From IMG/VR virus record IMGVR_UViG_3300017987_000145, positions 1 to 45,860 of that record: a stretch of DNA of 45,860 nucleotides, one strand, 5' to 3'. The notes under the pieces are model-generated. The model did no database searches. It saw only the letters and a list, made by a program, of their open reading frames with translations, and was not told the DNA's origin. Below, piece after piece: positions 39,182-45,860 of the stretch. This DNA is from a virus. A program made the position numbers and the translations under genes. Every line of letters begins with the position of its first letter. The stretch's first letter is position 1.

Positions 39182-40114
39182 CTAAAAGACCCGACATGGG
39201 TACCTCAGTTGTTGGTGTATAGATGAGCATCGACCTGGCGCGTTACCCGTAGTGTGAGGGCGCTCACAGGACCCGAGATGACCGATGAGCGCCAGTTGAC
39301 CGGCAACGAACTCGTTGTAGGTTCTGTCCCTTTTGGAGCTATTGCATTTACGACAACAAATGACGGCATTGAAGATAGAGTGCCTACCTCCACGACTCAG
39401 TGGTGTCGCATGATCTAAGGTCGCTGGGTTTGCGTGCGTAAAACGCTCGCCGCAGTAGTGGCAACGCTTTGTCGTAGCGAACAGACGTTTCACGCGATCT
39501 TTGGCTAGCGTACCGTCATCCGCTGCTGCTGCGCGCCGGCGTCTTCTGTCACCCCACTTCGCGACGGCATGTGGGTTGGCGTGCTTGTAGTTTCGTACTC
39601 GCGCTCGCTCGGCAGTGGGATTACTCCGATACTTGCGCCTATATGCGGCACGTATCGCATCGCCTTTCTTCTTGTACCATTCTCGGTATGCGGTGCGATC
39701 ATAACGCCGCCTGCTGACTCTTTGCTGAACGATGGACCACAGGATTGCCGGAACGTGAGTCCTCCGGATTTCTAACACAGCCCGCCTGAATGCGCGCTCG
39801 AATTGAACCTCAGCCGGCTGGCTTATTCTCCGGACGTTCTCCGGCACTCGTCGGGCAGCATTACGTTCCGCGAATTGCTCAGCTGTGAGGTACTCCTTGC
39901 CCCTTGTCACTGCGTATCGACGTCGTTCCTCCTGTCTCCGCTCAGTATTGCGACTAGGTACTGCTTCATGACACTGCTTGCACACTCCACTGTACTGAGC
40001 CGACTGGAACGATCCGGCGAACAAGCCCATGCCTTGCGGCCCGCGTCTGCTATCGTTCCGTCGGTAGAACGACTTGAGTGGAAGCAGTTCGAGACAGCGG
40101 CTGCAGCGTCTCAC
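39182..40114 (-). CDS. HNH endonuclease beside the terminase genes
   Basis: The 310-residue protein has an N-terminal Cys cluster (CSRCLELLPLKSFYRR, CKQCHEAV) and a basic middle with NP-type spacers. The C-terminal HNH core has CHYCGERF, DHATPLSRGG and FNAVICCRKCNSSKR. HNH nucleases next to terminases assist cos cleavage in several phages; whether this one does, or is a homing enzyme, is not settled. It overlaps the upstream gene by GTGA and leaves one base before terS. Confidence 0.85.
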   Translation of the reverse strand: MRRCSRCLELLPLKSFYRRNDSRRGPQGMGLFAGSFQSAQYSGVCKQCHEAVPSRNTERRQEERRRYAVTRGKEYLTAEQFAERNAARRVPENVRRISQPAEVQFERAFRRAVLEIRRTHVPAILWSIVQQRVSRRRYDRTAYREWYKKKGDAIRAAYRRKYRSNPTAERARVRNYKHANPHAVAKWGDRRRRRAAAADDGTLAKDRVKRLFATTKRCHYCGERFTHANPATLDHATPLSRGGRHSIFNAVICCRKCNSSKRDRTYNEFVAGQLALIGHLGSCERPHTTGNAPGRCSSIHQQLRYPCRVF

Positions 40115-40893
40115 GATTCCCGATCTCTGCCGAAGATGTCAGCCTTCGCGATTCGCACTTGCTGGCGACTGGGCGTTGAACCGCCACGCGCCTGCACTGC
40201 CCGCTCAAGGGCTTCGTGGAAGTTCGGCCCAAAACGGACATGTATTACTCGCTGAGCTGTGCTCACGAAGTCCAGCCGATCATCGATGCGCGCCTGGCTT
40301 GTGAATCGGAACAACGTGCGGATGGCGGTGTCACGTGTGCCACTGCTACCGCTGACACGCCGGTACTTACGCTTCGACCGCCTGCCTACGCGCTGGTAGA
40401 TTCCTCCGGTGCCGTCCGGGTATTGGATCATGAAGGTGCGTTTGCGGCCTCGATAGATGCGCACCCCTCCTTTGCCCACTCCCCAAAGCCTGAGTCTAAA
40501 CGCTCGCGGGCGCCCGGCCTTGGCGAGCACGCCAGCTTTTGTGCGCCGCGCTTCATCCGGTATCGCGAGAGCCTGGCGCTTTGTGGGTCGTTTGAGCCCA
40601 CCCTTTTCGAACTTGGCTAGGATGTCAGAGCGATCACCGGACCCGGGTGATTGAACGGCCACCTTCGCTTCGAGTTTTCTCTTTGTCGAAAACGGTTTGA
40701 TCTTGACGTTTCGCTCGACCCATTGTCTTCGGCGCACTTCGAACTCACTCAGCAAATGCGCCCGCTCAGTAGTCTGGAAGTCCTTGGCCGTGTTGTTGAT
40801 TGCGAGAGACGTGGCGAACGGCAGCTGGCGCTCGTACCCTTTAATGAACCGATCAGCGCGGCTTAGGTCATGTTGGACGGTAACCTGTGGCAT
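40111..40893 (-). CDS. GpZ-like protein, copy 2, upstream of the terminase genes
   Basis: The 260-residue basic protein resembles the GpZ-like gene at 28692-29411 throughout: RQLPFATSLAINNTAKDFQT with VRRRQWVERNVKI, then a central KRPTKRQALAIPDEAR, YPDGTGGIYQRVGRRSK and RLDFVSTAQRVIHVRFG. It is clearly divergent and has extra sequence in the middle. Such tail proteins normally occur once, between tail tube and tape measure. This copy may have been acquired separately or serve another virion role. Confidence 0.7.
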   Translation of the reverse strand: MPQVTVQHDLSRADRFIKGYERQLPFATSLAINNTAKDFQTTERAHLLSEFEVRRRQWVERNVKIKPFSTKRKLEAKVAVQSPGSGDRSDILAKFEKGGLKRPTKRQALAIPDEARRTKAGVLAKAGRPRAFRLRLWGVGKGGVRIYRGRKRTFMIQYPDGTGGIYQRVGRRSKRKYRRVSGSSGTRDTAIRTLFRFTSQARIDDRLDFVSTAQRVIHVRFGPNFHEALERAVQARGGSTPSRQQVRIAKADIFGRDRES

Positions 40894-40922
40894 TTCGGGG
40901 TCTCACGCGCGGATCACTGCCA

Positions 40923-41234
40923 TTAGGTAGTAGATTCTCTGAACTTCACAGCCTCAAGCCGCCAAAACTCCGCGACGACCGGATCTCCTATCTGAAAGCG
41001 CACCCATGCACGTGCGACGGCAGCCGGGATGTTGGCCTGGACATCAACGCCACTAATGTCGCGATACCACACACCACCTGCATCGTGGGTGGCTGCGGCA
41101 TTAGAGAAGTACTCAGTCCCGCGATCCCGGCTCAGGACGGCCACATTCACCGTTCCGGTCGTGATCGGGTTCCCGTCCTCGTCGGTAAAGGCGAGGGATG
41201 GAAGACGCGTGTTGTTGTTCCTGTATATCGGCAT
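40923..41234 (-). CDS. Small beta-rich virion-region protein
   Basis: The 103-residue protein has TRLPSLAFTDEDGNPITTGT, then VNVAVLSRDRGTEYFSN, ATHDAGGVWYRDISGVD and ARAWVRFQIGDPVVAEFW. Such a beta-sandwich with an amount-of-change-like domain is common in phage tail adaptor proteins. It lies between the spike-like gene and the second GpZ-like gene. No exact family is recognised. Confidence 0.55.
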   Translation of the reverse strand: MPIYRNNNTRLPSLAFTDEDGNPITTGTVNVAVLSRDRGTEYFSNAAATHDAGGVWYRDISGVDVQANIPAAVARAWVRFQIGDPVVAEFWRLEAVKFRESTT

Positions 41235-41246
41235 TCAATCCTCCAT

Positions 41247-43103
41247 TCACGGCTCGGCTTCGTCGATAGCGCCTCCGTACGTGCCTTCTGCCAGTGCAAC
41301 TCCTCCGCCATCGATCGCCACGCTCTCGTCGACACCGCCCCCGTAGACCGCCTCAGCACTTGCCACACCCCCGTAGACTCGTTCGAACAGATTTGCGCTG
41401 GACACGGTTACTTCACTTGCCGTCCAGATACCGGCCGCGCTCAAGATCGTGATCGCCAGATTTCCGAGAGAGACGTCAGTCGCGCCGGCGTTCCAGGTTG
41501 CGGCAGCCGACCCGGTTGTGACGACCAGGCCAAGTGAGACGCCTGTCGCTCCGGCTCCCCAAGTGCCGGATGCTGGCGTGATCGAGACCTCGAGGCCGAG
41601 GGAAATGTCGAGAGCTTGAGCGTTCCAAGTCCCGCCCGCACTCGAGGCGGATACGGAGATTCCGCCAAGCGTGATTCCTGTCGATCCAGCGTGCCATGAG
41701 GCGGACGCACTCGAGAGCGTGACGACCAATCCAAGGGAGACATTGCAAGCGCCAGCGTTCCATGTGGCTGCCGCACTCACAGCGGAGACCGCAATACCGC
41801 CAAGCGTGATTCCGGTAGTGCCGGCCGCCCATGTCCCCGATGCCGGAGCTGCGTTGACGGACACTCCGCCAAGCCCAACGCCAGTCGCGCCAGCGTTCCA
41901 GGTTGCGACTGCACTTGCTGCCGAGACTCCGATCCCGCCGAGGGTGATTCCCGTCGCCCCGGCATTCCATGTACCGCTGGCTGAGGCCGTGGTGATCTGG
42001 AGGCTGAGCGAAATCCCAGTCGCACCAGCTGCCCATGTCCCCGATACTGGCGATGCGTCGACGGAAATTCCGCCGAGTTGGACACCATTTGCACCCGCGT
42101 TCCAGGTAGCTGATGCCGGAGAAACATTTGCTTGAACGCCACTACTCGCGATCTCATCCGCTCCGATGTCCCAATCACTGCGCGTGTCGCCGTCGATGTC
42201 GGTGGTGATTGGATATGTTGAATCAGATGAAAGATCTGTTCCCTCACCGACAGCATCATCAGCGCTGTCTAGGTGGTAATCACCGGTTCCAGCGAAACTG
42301 TTGCTTGCGCTGTGGTGTGCATCCCCTCCAGGTGCCGACGTGTCGCTTGACATGTTGTCGGCATAATCGGTCGTGAGATTGAACGTGTTGATGTAAAAAT
42401 CGGGATTATTGTTGTCGGCGAGACAGTTCTTTAGATGGAGCGTCCATGCTGGCCATGGGCTCTTTGGTGCCAACTCGTAGCCGCGATACGAGCAGTCCGC
42501 CACCGTGTTGTTGTAACAAACGACTTCATGTCCTGTTTGGTCTGAATAGATGTGAATGCCCTTGTATCCACCATAGACGACCGTATTGACGACAATCGAG
42601 ACGACTTGGCTCATCATAAGTATCTGGGCATTTGCGGTGTTCGGCGTCCGTGTACAACGACAGACACAGGAGTCGATTCGAACATGCGTTGTGCCAGCAG
42701 TAGTAGCAGAAATCTCACGATGAGGCCAGCTATCTGATGTAGGATATGTGTTCTGTAGCTGCAACCCTACGGCTCGAACGTACGAATTTGAGATACGCAA
42801 ACATGCAGTATTGTTGTTGACGACCAAGCGATACCCTGAGGTGTCCCACGCCCCATTATGCCGGTTCGTATCAGTGAAGATGTGGACATATCGAGTTGAG
42901 TCCACCGTAAACCCAGTCACATGCACGGCAGCAGTGTCTGCGCTCCCGCTCGAACACGCACACTCACACTCGACGTATTCGTCCTCGCTTACCAAATCGG
43001 CGCTCGTGGCTCCAAAGTTCGCCGCATCTGCGGCGTTGAGTGACGAATAGTCGTATCCAGGGCCCGAGTCGGTGTCGACGAGACAGCTAACCAGGTCAGC
43101 CAT
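41247..43103 (-). CDS. Tail-spike-like protein: beta-helix plus 11 short repeats
   Basis: The 618-residue protein has an N-terminal structural tag (MADLVSCLVDTDSGPGYDYS) and a right-handed parallel beta-helix-like part (about 80-310: ISNSYVRAVGLQLQNTYP, GYKGIHIYSDQTGHEVVCYN, NCLADNNNPDFYINTF). A tandem array of 22-23-residue repeats follows (about 325-565), and a short Gly-rich end. The beta-helix with adhesive-like repeats suggests a receptor-binding or carbohydrate-degrading spike. It is encoded before the terminase genes, far from the other tail genes. Confidence 0.7.
   Translation of the reverse strand: MADLVSCLVDTDSGPGYDYSSLNAADAANFGATSADLVSEDEYVECECACSSGSADTAAVHVTGFTVDSTRYVHIFTDTNRHNGAWDTSGYRLVVNNNTACLRISNSYVRAVGLQLQNTYPTSDSWPHREISATTAGTTHVRIDSCVCRCTRTPNTANAQILMMSQVVSIVVNTVVYGGYKGIHIYSDQTGHEVVCYNNTVADCSYRGYELAPKSPWPAWTLHLKNCLADNNNPDFYINTFNLTTDYADNMSSDTSAPGGDAHHSASNSFAGTGDYHLDSADDAVGEGTDLSSDSTYPITTDIDGDTRSDWDIGADEIASSGVQANVSPASATWNAGANGVQLGGISVDASPVSGTWAAGATGISLSLQITTASASGTWNAGATGITLGGIGVSAASAVATWNAGATGVGLGGVSVNAAPASGTWAAGTTGITLGGIAVSAVSAAATWNAGACNVSLGLVVTLSSASASWHAGSTGITLGGISVSASSAGGTWNAQALDISLGLEVSITPASGTWGAGATGVSLGLVVTTGSAAATWNAGATDVSLGNLAITILSAAGIWTASEVTVSSANLFERVYGGVASAEAVYGGGVDESVAIDGGGVALAEGTYGGAIDEAEP
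41405..42135 (-). repeat. Eleven tandem 66/69-bp coding repeats
   Basis: Each unit encodes a version of SASATWNAGATGVSLGGISV with the next Trp 22 or 23 residues later. The 22-residue units carry GLVVTT-like ends and the 23-residue units GGISVSA-like ends, and both types are interspersed. The units have diverged in DNA but keep the Trp-Asn-Ala-Gly core, so selection on the protein is likely. Confidence 0.85.
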
Positions 43104-43856
43104 TTACGCCGTCGTCTTGTCCTGGATGTATCCGGCAAGAGTCGGAAGATCGGTTGATACCATACCACCCTGACCGATGATGTAATCGACTATAGTCTCG
43201 GAGACGTGATACCGTCTGCGGGCAATAAGGCGTCTCGATTTCTCTGCGAGGTCTCGCTCAAAGTTCTGCCGTACGACTGCGCGGTCGGCATCGTAGGTGA
43301 GCACTCGATTGTCATGCGAGATGACCGTGAGCCCCATCTCTGCGACCCTCCGCTCGACATACGTCGGATTGTTACCTATCGCGGAATAATCGGCTTCGAT
43401 GCGGTGTATACCAGTATCCTGGTCATAGGCCGTCTCGATGAACTGCACGCCCGACACATTGATTTCCCAAAAAGCCGCTGACGTGAGCGCATCAAAAATA
43501 CAGATGTCAAACACCACTTCGTTTGCCCCAAAGCTGTGGACCGTCCCACCCCACGAGTTGATGAACGCCTCGACGTCGGCCCTCGTCACGGCCCCGAGAC
43601 TGCCGTTGTTGTTGGTGGCGTACATCCGCAGTCTAAATCCGTCCTGCGCTAAGTCCTGGTTGACGACCTCGAAATCGACCTCGCAGTACCATGACCGCCG
43701 GTATTGTTCGTAGTCGGTCATGGGCACGCCCGGCACCTCAACCAGGACGAACGCCTCCGGCTCTTTCCCCCCGAACGGCGAGCCGGACGCCCGGACCTCG
43801 ACGAAGTCGCCCTTGTAGTGCGGCGGGTGATCGGCTTTCATGATCAGAAGCTGCAT
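43104..43856 (-). CDS. Virion-region protein of unknown function
   Basis: The 250-residue protein has QLLIMKADHPPHYKGDFVEV, then EAFVLVEVPGVPMTDYEQYR, WYCEVDFEVVNQDLAQDGF and a mixed alpha/beta C-terminal part (SETIVDYIIGQGGMVSTDLP, GYIQDKTTA). The ATG at 43856 follows the small membrane gene. It is probably a structural or tail-fibre-associated protein; no family is recognised. It is encoded just before the spike-like gene. Confidence 0.6.
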   Translation of the reverse strand: MQLLIMKADHPPHYKGDFVEVRASGSPFGGKEPEAFVLVEVPGVPMTDYEQYRRSWYCEVDFEVVNQDLAQDGFRLRMYATNNNGSLGAVTRADVEAFINSWGGTVHSFGANEVVFDICIFDALTSAAFWEINVSGVQFIETAYDQDTGIHRIEADYSAIGNNPTYVERRVAEMGLTVISHDNRVLTYDADRAVVRQNFERDLAEKSRRLIARRRYHVSETIVDYIIGQGGMVSTDLPTLAGYIQDKTTA

Positions 43857-43860
43857 ACCA

Positions 43861-44004
43861 TCATTCCTTACTGCGCCCGACACTACCGGCGGACCGCTTG
43901 GGCACACTGATCGTGTCGGAGCGACGCCGCTTTTGACGGCAGATAATCGGGATGGCCGATATGCACACGATGGCGCACACGGCCAAAATCTCATACCAAG
44001 GCAT
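43861..44004 (-). CDS. 47-residue membrane peptide
   Basis: The frame encodes one transmembrane helix (YEILAVCAIVCISAIPIIC) and a basic C-terminus (RQKRRRSDTISVPKRSAGS). GGAGG before the ATG supports it. It sits between two virion-region genes; a small membrane protein with regulatory or lysis-related function is possible. Confidence 0.6.
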   Translation of the reverse strand: MPWYEILAVCAIVCISAIPIICRQKRRRSDTISVPKRSAGSVGRSKE

Positions 44005-44063
44005 GCCGCGCCTCCTCCCTTGCTCAGTCATCGATGTATGTGCTGGCAGTCGGAAAGCCACGC

Positions 44064-44537
44064 TTACGCCGTCGCCAGGTTGATCAGAGCGCCATTCGCC
44101 GGCGTTGGGATTGTAACCGTGAGGTCTCCACCGTTCGTCGCCGCCGGAAAACCGGAGTCGTGTGACGAGATCAGCCTCGAAGTCGTATCGTCCGAAACAC
44201 CCTCCTTGACGATCTCGAGCGCGGCCGCAGTCCCTGCGTCGATTGCGGTCCAGACGAGGTCGGCGCAATCGAACGTCGACCGATCATTGGTCTTGTCGAC
44301 CGCAATCGCTTTCGACGCGAGAGTTTTCCGGCCAGATCCACCCCAACCCCCAGTGTAGCCAGTACCGGAGAGCTCGGCGTCGACGACATCATTCGCACCC
44401 CCTGCGTCGACGACATCATTGTCTCGGTCTGCCGTATAGGTGTTGTCTCGCAGCAATCCTTTGATCGTGTCTGTGAGGAGATCGATCGTACCGTCCCAGA
44501 GCTCGGAGCTCCCGGTGTTGTATAACAGGTCAGCCAT
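44064..44537 (-). CDS. Virion-region protein, tail-structure-like
   Basis: The 157-residue protein begins MADLLYNTGSSELWDGTIDL and continues with GGWGGSGRKTLASKAIAVDK and a Thr/Ala-rich end (LTVTIPTPANGALINLATA). The MADL start is shared with the spike-like protein (MADLVSCLVD), suggesting a similar virion-attachment tag. It precedes the membrane peptide gene. The function is unknown, probably structural. Confidence 0.55.
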   Translation of the reverse strand: MADLLYNTGSSELWDGTIDLLTDTIKGLLRDNTYTADRDNDVVDAGGANDVVDAELSGTGYTGGWGGSGRKTLASKAIAVDKTNDRSTFDCADLVWTAIDAGTAAALEIVKEGVSDDTTSRLISSHDSGFPAATNGGDLTVTIPTPANGALINLATA

Positions 44538-44540
44538 CGA

Positions 44541-45047
44541 TCAGCCCTCCGTTGAGTCGTCGGCATCGGGATCGGCGTATCCCTCGACGAGCTTTTGAGC
44601 GAATCTCTCGCGATAGTCTGCGATCCGCTCTTTGGTTATTGATCTGCGGTCCTTGAACAGCGCGAGGTAGAGATTTAGATGTTCGCCGCCCGCCGGCCCG
44701 TGTCCTCGTTGGCGAGTCTCTCGAGCCGGGAGCTCGCCGGCATCGCGCATAACCGTGACGCGTCGCTTCTGCTCGTCAGACAGAAGCGTGCCCCAGCTGT
44801 AGAAGGCGCCGAGCTCGTCGTTCCAGCGGAGATCATCCGCGCGGAGCTTGTACCGAAACTGCTTGTTTTCAATCACGACGATCAGAGCATCCTCGAACGC
44901 CTCTACAGTCACGATCCCGCGCGCGCTTGGATTGCGCGGATCCTGACCGCCGAAGCCAACGATCGCGAGCTCGTCGCCGTTTCTGATTACCGGATCCCCG
45001 ATCTTCGGAATCCGCCCGAGTGCGAATGAAATCATTTTCTTCTCCAT
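44541..45047 (-). CDS. Small alpha/beta protein of unknown function, early in the late operon
   Basis: The 168-residue protein has FALGRIPKIGDPVIRNGDEL, then IVTVEAFEDALIVVIENKQF and a helical C-terminus (LFKDRRSITKERIADYRERF). It begins just after a strong terminator, so a promoter should lie in the 45,048-45,060 region or transcription must pass the terminator. No family is recognised. Confidence 0.55.
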   Translation of the reverse strand: MEKKMISFALGRIPKIGDPVIRNGDELAIVGFGGQDPRNPSARGIVTVEAFEDALIVVIENKQFRYKLRADDLRWNDELGAFYSWGTLLSDEQKRRVTVMRDAGELPARETRQRGHGPAGGEHLNLYLALFKDRRSITKERIADYRERFAQKLVEGYADPDADDSTEG

Positions 45048-45061
45048 ATGTGGCGGTAAAC

Positions 45062-45101
45062 AAAAAGGCCCCCTCCCCGCATCACAGCGGGGAAGGGGCC
45101 C
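45062..45101 (-). terminator. Intrinsic terminator, copy of the one at 36511-36555
   Basis: The minus strand reads GGGCCCCTTCCCCG, a short loop, then CGGGGAGGGGGCC followed by TTTTTG. The flanking GGCCAC and GAGAGG are also shared with the copy after TerL. It would end transcripts of the two small Cys genes. Confidence 0.8.
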
Positions 45102-45144
45102 GGTGGCCTCTCAGACTACAAAATGGGGAATCCTGGCGATTTGC

Positions 45145-45453
45145 TCAAGCCGCCGGCACGTTCCCGCGTGTTTCCAAAGTTGTGAGGATGCCGAGATCCT
45201 CGTACAACTCTGAAATCAAGAACTGATGTTTGGTGTAGTACTCGTATTCTTCCTCAGTGAGTGCAACGACGACACACACGCCGCTGGAGCCCGTGCCCAT
45301 GACGTGCAAACGTTGCCCGCAGCGCCTGCCACCTTTTCGGTACCCGCAGATCGCGAACATCGATCCCGTGTTGAGCTGGATACGCGAGAGCGGCTGCCAG
45401 CATTTCGGACACATCGGCATCCGAGCCCTGCAAAACAGCACGGGCCTATTCAC
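45145..45453 (-). CDS. Zinc-ribbon protein (first late-operon pair)
   Basis: The 102-residue protein has CPKCWQPLSRIQLNTGSMFA, then CGYRKGGRRCGQRLHV, a clear zinc ribbon. An alpha/beta tail follows (LTEEEYEYYTKHQFLISELY). The GTG start overlaps the upstream stop. Small zinc-ribbon proteins near late genes can act as regulators (like Com), which is only a suggestion here. Confidence 0.6.
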   Translation of the reverse strand: MNRPVLFCRARMPMCPKCWQPLSRIQLNTGSMFAICGYRKGGRRCGQRLHVMGTGSSGVCVVVALTEEEYEYYTKHQFLISELYEDLGILTTLETRGNVPAA

Positions 45454-45662
45454 GCCGCGTTCTCCCGAGCCTCGAGGCGCTCACATGACATGCCGTCAGA
45501 TACGATCCACAAGTTGGTGCTCACCGGAATGCGCAAGGTTGTCGTCCGTGGATGCTTGGGGCCGTCGGGATGACAACAGCGGCCGAACGTATGATCATCA
45601 GAGATCACTCGAGGCGATCCGTCGACCTGAAAGTGCCTGCAGGAGAGGCAATCGGAAGTCAT
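45450..45662 (-). CDS. Small Cys-rich protein next to the right att site
   Basis: The 70-residue protein has CLSCRHFQ, then HTFGRCCHPDGPKHPR and SDGMSCERLEAR, a plausible zinc-binding set. Its ATG overlaps (ATGA) the stop of the frame that runs in from the att core, suggesting it is translated after the integrase frame in the circular phage. It is the first gene of the late direction. Confidence 0.6.
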   Translation of the reverse strand: MTSDCLSCRHFQVDGSPRVISDDHTFGRCCHPDGPKHPRTTTLRIPVSTNLWIVSDGMSCERLEARENAA

Positions 45663-45859
45663 AAAGCACCCCGAAATTTTGCTACGGTTATTGCTACGGT
45701 TTCGGGTGTATTTTGGGGCGTTTCGGCCAATATCGGCGACCGACGCCGGCAGCCGTAAGTCGTTGTGAGGTGGCGGATTAGGCCGTTTTCGGGAAGTTGC
45801 GCACGAGAATGGGGTTCAGGGGGTCGTGGGTTCAAATCCCACCGTCCCGATTGTCTAAG
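45659..45859 (-). CDS. Frame open through the att core; possible C-terminal end of the integrase in circular phage
   Basis: The frame is open from the right edge to a TGA at 45659-45661 and has no start of its own. Its beginning is antisense tRNA (RWDLNPRPPEP), which appears at the ends of many tRNA-integrating recombinases. Its end reads TVAITVAKFRGAL. The integrase gene at the left edge reads in this direction, so in the circular phage its frame could run across attP and end here. The catalytic part is absent from the window, so the join is not visible. The ATGA overlap with the next gene is the best support. Confidence 0.45.
   Translation of the reverse strand, partial: LRQSGRWDLNPRPPEPHSRAQLPENGLIRHLTTTYGCRRRSPILAETPQNTPETVAITVAKFRGAL
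45679..45702. repeat. Tandem 12-bp direct repeat near att (possible integrase arm sites)
   Basis: TTGCTACGGTTA and TTGCTACGGTTT are directly adjacent, about 107 bp from the att core. Integrases of this class bind paired arm-type sites at such distances. The repeats also encode TVAITVAK in the open frame, so coding constraint is an alternative explanation. Confidence 0.4.
45809..45850 (+). other. Right att core: 3' half of a tRNA-Pro(GGG)-like gene
   Basis: The sequence has an anticodon loop ATGGGGT (45809-45815), a 3' anticodon stem, the T-arm GTGGG-TTCAAAT-CCCAC (45826-45842), the acceptor 3' strand CGTCCCG (45843-45849) and discriminator A. No matching 5' half precedes it, so it is not a complete tRNA. 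It fits an attR core left after integration, with the intact tRNA regenerated at attL, which is outside the window. Only 10 bases of flanking, presumably host, DNA follow. Confidence 0.75.
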
Positions 45860-45860
45860 C

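Noticed and set aside
41405-42135. Noncoding tandem repeats or a CRISPR-like array
   Set aside because: The units are in frame and conserve amino acids with DNA divergence, so they are coding repeats.
45809-45850. A complete tRNA gene at the right end
   Set aside because: Only the anticodon loop to the 3' end is present; the 5' half and the matching anticodon stem are missing.

Overview
The window is almost entirely one temperate, tailed, siphovirus-type prophage in a G+C-rich bacterium that uses Shine-Dalgarno translation. It is cut inside the integrase at the left edge. At the right edge (45809-45850) it ends in an orphan 3' half of a tRNA-Pro(GGG)-like gene, which I read as an att core. 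The host cannot be named from the sequence. The head genes follow the lambda order (Nu1-like TerS, GpA-like TerL, portal, S49 protease with a nested scaffold, gpD-like decoration protein, gpE-like capsid).

Layout. (1) 1-12,332, minus strand: a tightly packed early operon whose genes mostly overlap by ATGA/GTGA. It encodes an integrase fragment, an excisionase-like HTH protein, a RusA resolvase, a DUF5131 gene carrying a nested HNH endonuclease gene, a winged-helix initiator-like protein with an origin-like repeat array inside it, a ParB-family protein, and many small Cys-rich or HTH proteins. (2) 12,333-12,417: a divergent control region, followed by a plus-strand XRE-type repressor gene. (3) 13.1-19.8 kb: an accessory (moron) region, mostly plus strand. 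It encodes a zinc-ribbon membrane protein, a DUF4041/GIY-YIG protein, a STAS/SEC14-like protein, a receiver-domain response regulator, a DUF2188 protein, two unknowns and an SDH-type Clp-fold serine protease. Two families of short repeats lie between these genes. (4) 19.8-45.7 kb, minus strand: late genes, read from right to left. They run from small Cys-rich proteins and virion/tail-spike-like genes, through HNH-TerS-TerL, the head genes, the connector and tail genes (tube, GpZ-like, chaperones, tape measure, distal tail, receptor-binding-like) to a lysis cassette (M15 endolysin and holin-like proteins).

How it fits together. In the lysogen the repressor would silence the leftward early operon. 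After excision and circularisation the early operon reads leftward through int, across the att core, and into the late genes. The att core therefore sits between the early and late halves of one leftward transcription direction. A frame open from the right edge through the att core ends in an ATGA overlap with the first late gene, so the int reading frame may span attP.

The signals most worth a second look are: seven 18-bp palindromes on a 23-bp period around a perfect DnaA box; the int/attP reading-frame arrangement; the HNH gene nested out of frame in DUF5131; direct repeats 21 bp apart upstream of three accessory genes; and a second intergenic repeat family in the accessory region.
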